From the NCBI GenBank assembly GCA_934553255.1, contig CAKTEZ010000026.1:1-21072 (forward strand): a stretch of DNA of 21,072 bases, given 5' to 3'. This document shows, piece after piece, positions 20,387-21,072 of the stretch (positions within the stretch are counted from its first letter, which is position 1; every line of letters begins with the position of its first letter). Source of the DNA: an uncultured Oscillospiraceae bacterium. GTDB taxonomy: Bacteria; Bacillota; Clostridia; Oscillospirales; Oscillospiraceae. The notes beneath the pieces were generated by a model that saw only the letters and a list, made by a program, of their open reading frames with translations, made no database searches and had not been told where the DNA came from. The translations under genes and the position numbers were made by a program.

Positions 20387-20393
20387 TTGTCAA
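20365..20393 (-). promoter_or_regulatory. Sigma-A promoter of the TetR operon
   Basis: On the minus strand, TTGACA (20388-20393) and TATACT (20365-20370) have an exact 17-base spacer. The spacer is almost entirely one operator, so repressor and polymerase must compete. It probably drives everything down to 15689, because I see no other strong promoter on this strand in between. Confidence 0.9.
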
Positions 20394-20505
20394 GACCCAT
20401 TTGAAAAAATTTTGGAGCGCAGCGAGAACAAGCGGCAGCGAAAGAATCGGTTTGACACCGCAGTTGTCCAGCAGACTTTTTTCGAATTCGACCTTCCATG
20501 AATCA

Positions 20506-20763
20506 TCAGCGGCGGTACCGTTTCATTTGCTTGAGGTTGCGGGCTGCCAAATATTCCTTCCGTCGCTCGAAGAGCTCCGCCGGGATCTGTACCGCCAAGG
20601 TGCGCTCTGCTTTCATGCTGATCTGTCCTCCTTCAAAGTGTTCGGTGAAGATGCGCTCCACATATTCCGCCAGTGTGTTCAGCTCCAGCTGTTCTTTTTC
20701 TGCCATGATTTTTGCGTGGAGATCGGTGGATATCATGGCACAGAGGTTCTTTTTTCCCTCCAT
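20506..20763 (-). CDS. Small protein of mobile-element type, possibly C-terminally truncated
   Basis: This 85-residue protein reads MEGKKNLCAMISTDLHAKIM, then EKEQLELNTLAEYVERIFTEHFEGG and TLAVQIPAELFERRKEYLAARNLKQ. The two halves each look like a short strand plus two helices, a ribbon-helix-helix-like pattern. Similar proteins occur, to my knowledge, in conjugative elements of gut Clostridia. Those continue about ten residues further, while this one ends in a basic KQMKRYRR. AAAGGAGC stands about 6 bases before ATG 20763. About 110 bases with no visible feature separate its stop from the TetR promoter. Function unproven; DNA binding is inference. Confidence 0.6.
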   Translation of the reverse strand: MEGKKNLCAMISTDLHAKIMAEKEQLELNTLAEYVERIFTEHFEGGQISMKAERTLAVQIPAELFERRKEYLAARNLKQMKRYRR

Positions 20764-20912
20764 CGGTTCTGCTCCTTTCCTCGATTTTGCAAGCAAAGCA
20801 TACCGGAAGAAGGCGCGGAAAGCTATTCACCAAGTCTAACGAAGAAGCATGGCAAAACAGAAGCGATACCACCAAAGCGGCTATGCCGTCCGCAGCCAAC
20901 AGGCAAGGGAAT

Positions 20913-20951
20913 GAAAAAATCAGCCGCCCTGCGATTCGCAAAGCGGCTGAT
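20913..20951 (-). terminator. Rho-independent terminator
   Basis: ATCAGCCGC (20919-20927) pairs with GCGGCTGAT (20943-20951), with an inner TGCGA/TCGCA stem. On the minus strand TTTTTTC follows. It ends the gene whose stop is at 20977 and separates it from the small gene at 20763. Confidence 0.9.
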
Positions 20952-20976
20952 CCATTGCGCTTACGCTGTATTTGCA

Positions 20977-21072
20977 TCACAGCTCCATTTTCGGTGCGTA
21001 ATCCGCGGCAACTTCCTCTCGGACATCGTCCTCGGTGGTATCGAGCTGCCGTGGCGTCTGCGTCATCGCAAG
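20977..21072 (-). CDS. 3' end of an unidentified gene at the window edge
   Basis: An open frame enters from the right edge and ends at TGA 20977-20979. It encodes at least LAMTQTPRQLDTTEDDVREE and VAADYAPKMEL, an acidic tail. No family can be named from 31 residues. The strong terminator 26 bases after the stop supports it as a genuine gene end. The adjacent small protein suggests a mobile-element setting. Confidence 0.6.
   Translation of the reverse strand, partial: LAMTQTPRQLDTTEDDVREEVAADYAPKMEL

Noticed and set aside
20633..20980. Minus-strand open frame of 115 codons between the edge gene and the small mobile-type gene
   Set aside because: A strong terminator lies inside its first codons, it overlaps the better-supported gene at 20506-20763, and it has no ribosome site.

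Overview
The window looks like a contig end from a high-GC, spore-forming member of the Clostridia, most likely an Oscillospiraceae/Ruminococcaceae-type gut Firmicute. The evidence is a BofA-like and a SpoIID protein, a predicted sigma-E promoter before spoIID, strong AGGAGG ribosome sites, a UUCG-capped terminator after rpsI, and the yaaL-bofA pair known from Bacillus and Clostridia. This placement rests on gene content, not on a phylogenetic marker search. The first 33 bases are a pure C run, probably a sequencing artefact.

Layout. Bases 34-1060 hold a truncated GGDEF gene, an unrecognised 3' gene fragment and an AT-rich spacer. Bases 1070-2036 hold the rplM-rpsI operon (minus strand) with a clear promoter and a structured leader. 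Bases 2156-4128 carry a TtcA-like tRNA thiolase (+), yaaL-bofA (-) and tadA (+), separated by perfect-stem terminators. Bases 4142-7214 carry a membrane protein (-), spoIID (+) and a secreted protein with a degenerate deacetylase-like domain (+). Bases 7231-10810 form a stress-type operon of OmpR-family regulator, sensor kinase and HtrA protease. It is followed by a small ORF and a scrambled azlC/azlD remnant. Bases 11318-13467 (minus) hold a split TauE/SafE transporter pair, a DUF1540 protein, a bactofilin and a LemA-like protein. Bases 13653-15672 encode an Agr/Lyt-type two-component system.

From 15689 to about 20360 the character changes. All genes lie on the minus strand, packed with ATGA overlaps or short gaps, behind one near-consensus promoter that carries two palindromic TetR-type operators. 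In transcription order they are: TetR regulator, flavodoxin-like protein with a membrane tail, alpha/beta hydrolase joined to a headless second TetR, a DUF998 remnant, GNAT acetyltransferase, TfoX-like protein, chloramphenicol-acetyltransferase-like enzyme, a 32-residue ORF, and a broken RsgA GTPase. I read this as a TetR-autoregulated accessory operon (xenobiotic or ribosome-related functions, by inference). Beyond it are a small protein of mobile-element type and the end of an unidentified gene.

The most unusual feature is the repeated occurrence of fusion or deletion scars. azlC is joined to azlD. rsgA lacks a central piece and its 3' end. DUF998 lacks its middle in frame. A hydrolase runs straight into the C-terminal half of a TetR. 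Whether these are real genome decay or assembly collapses is the main question the window raises.
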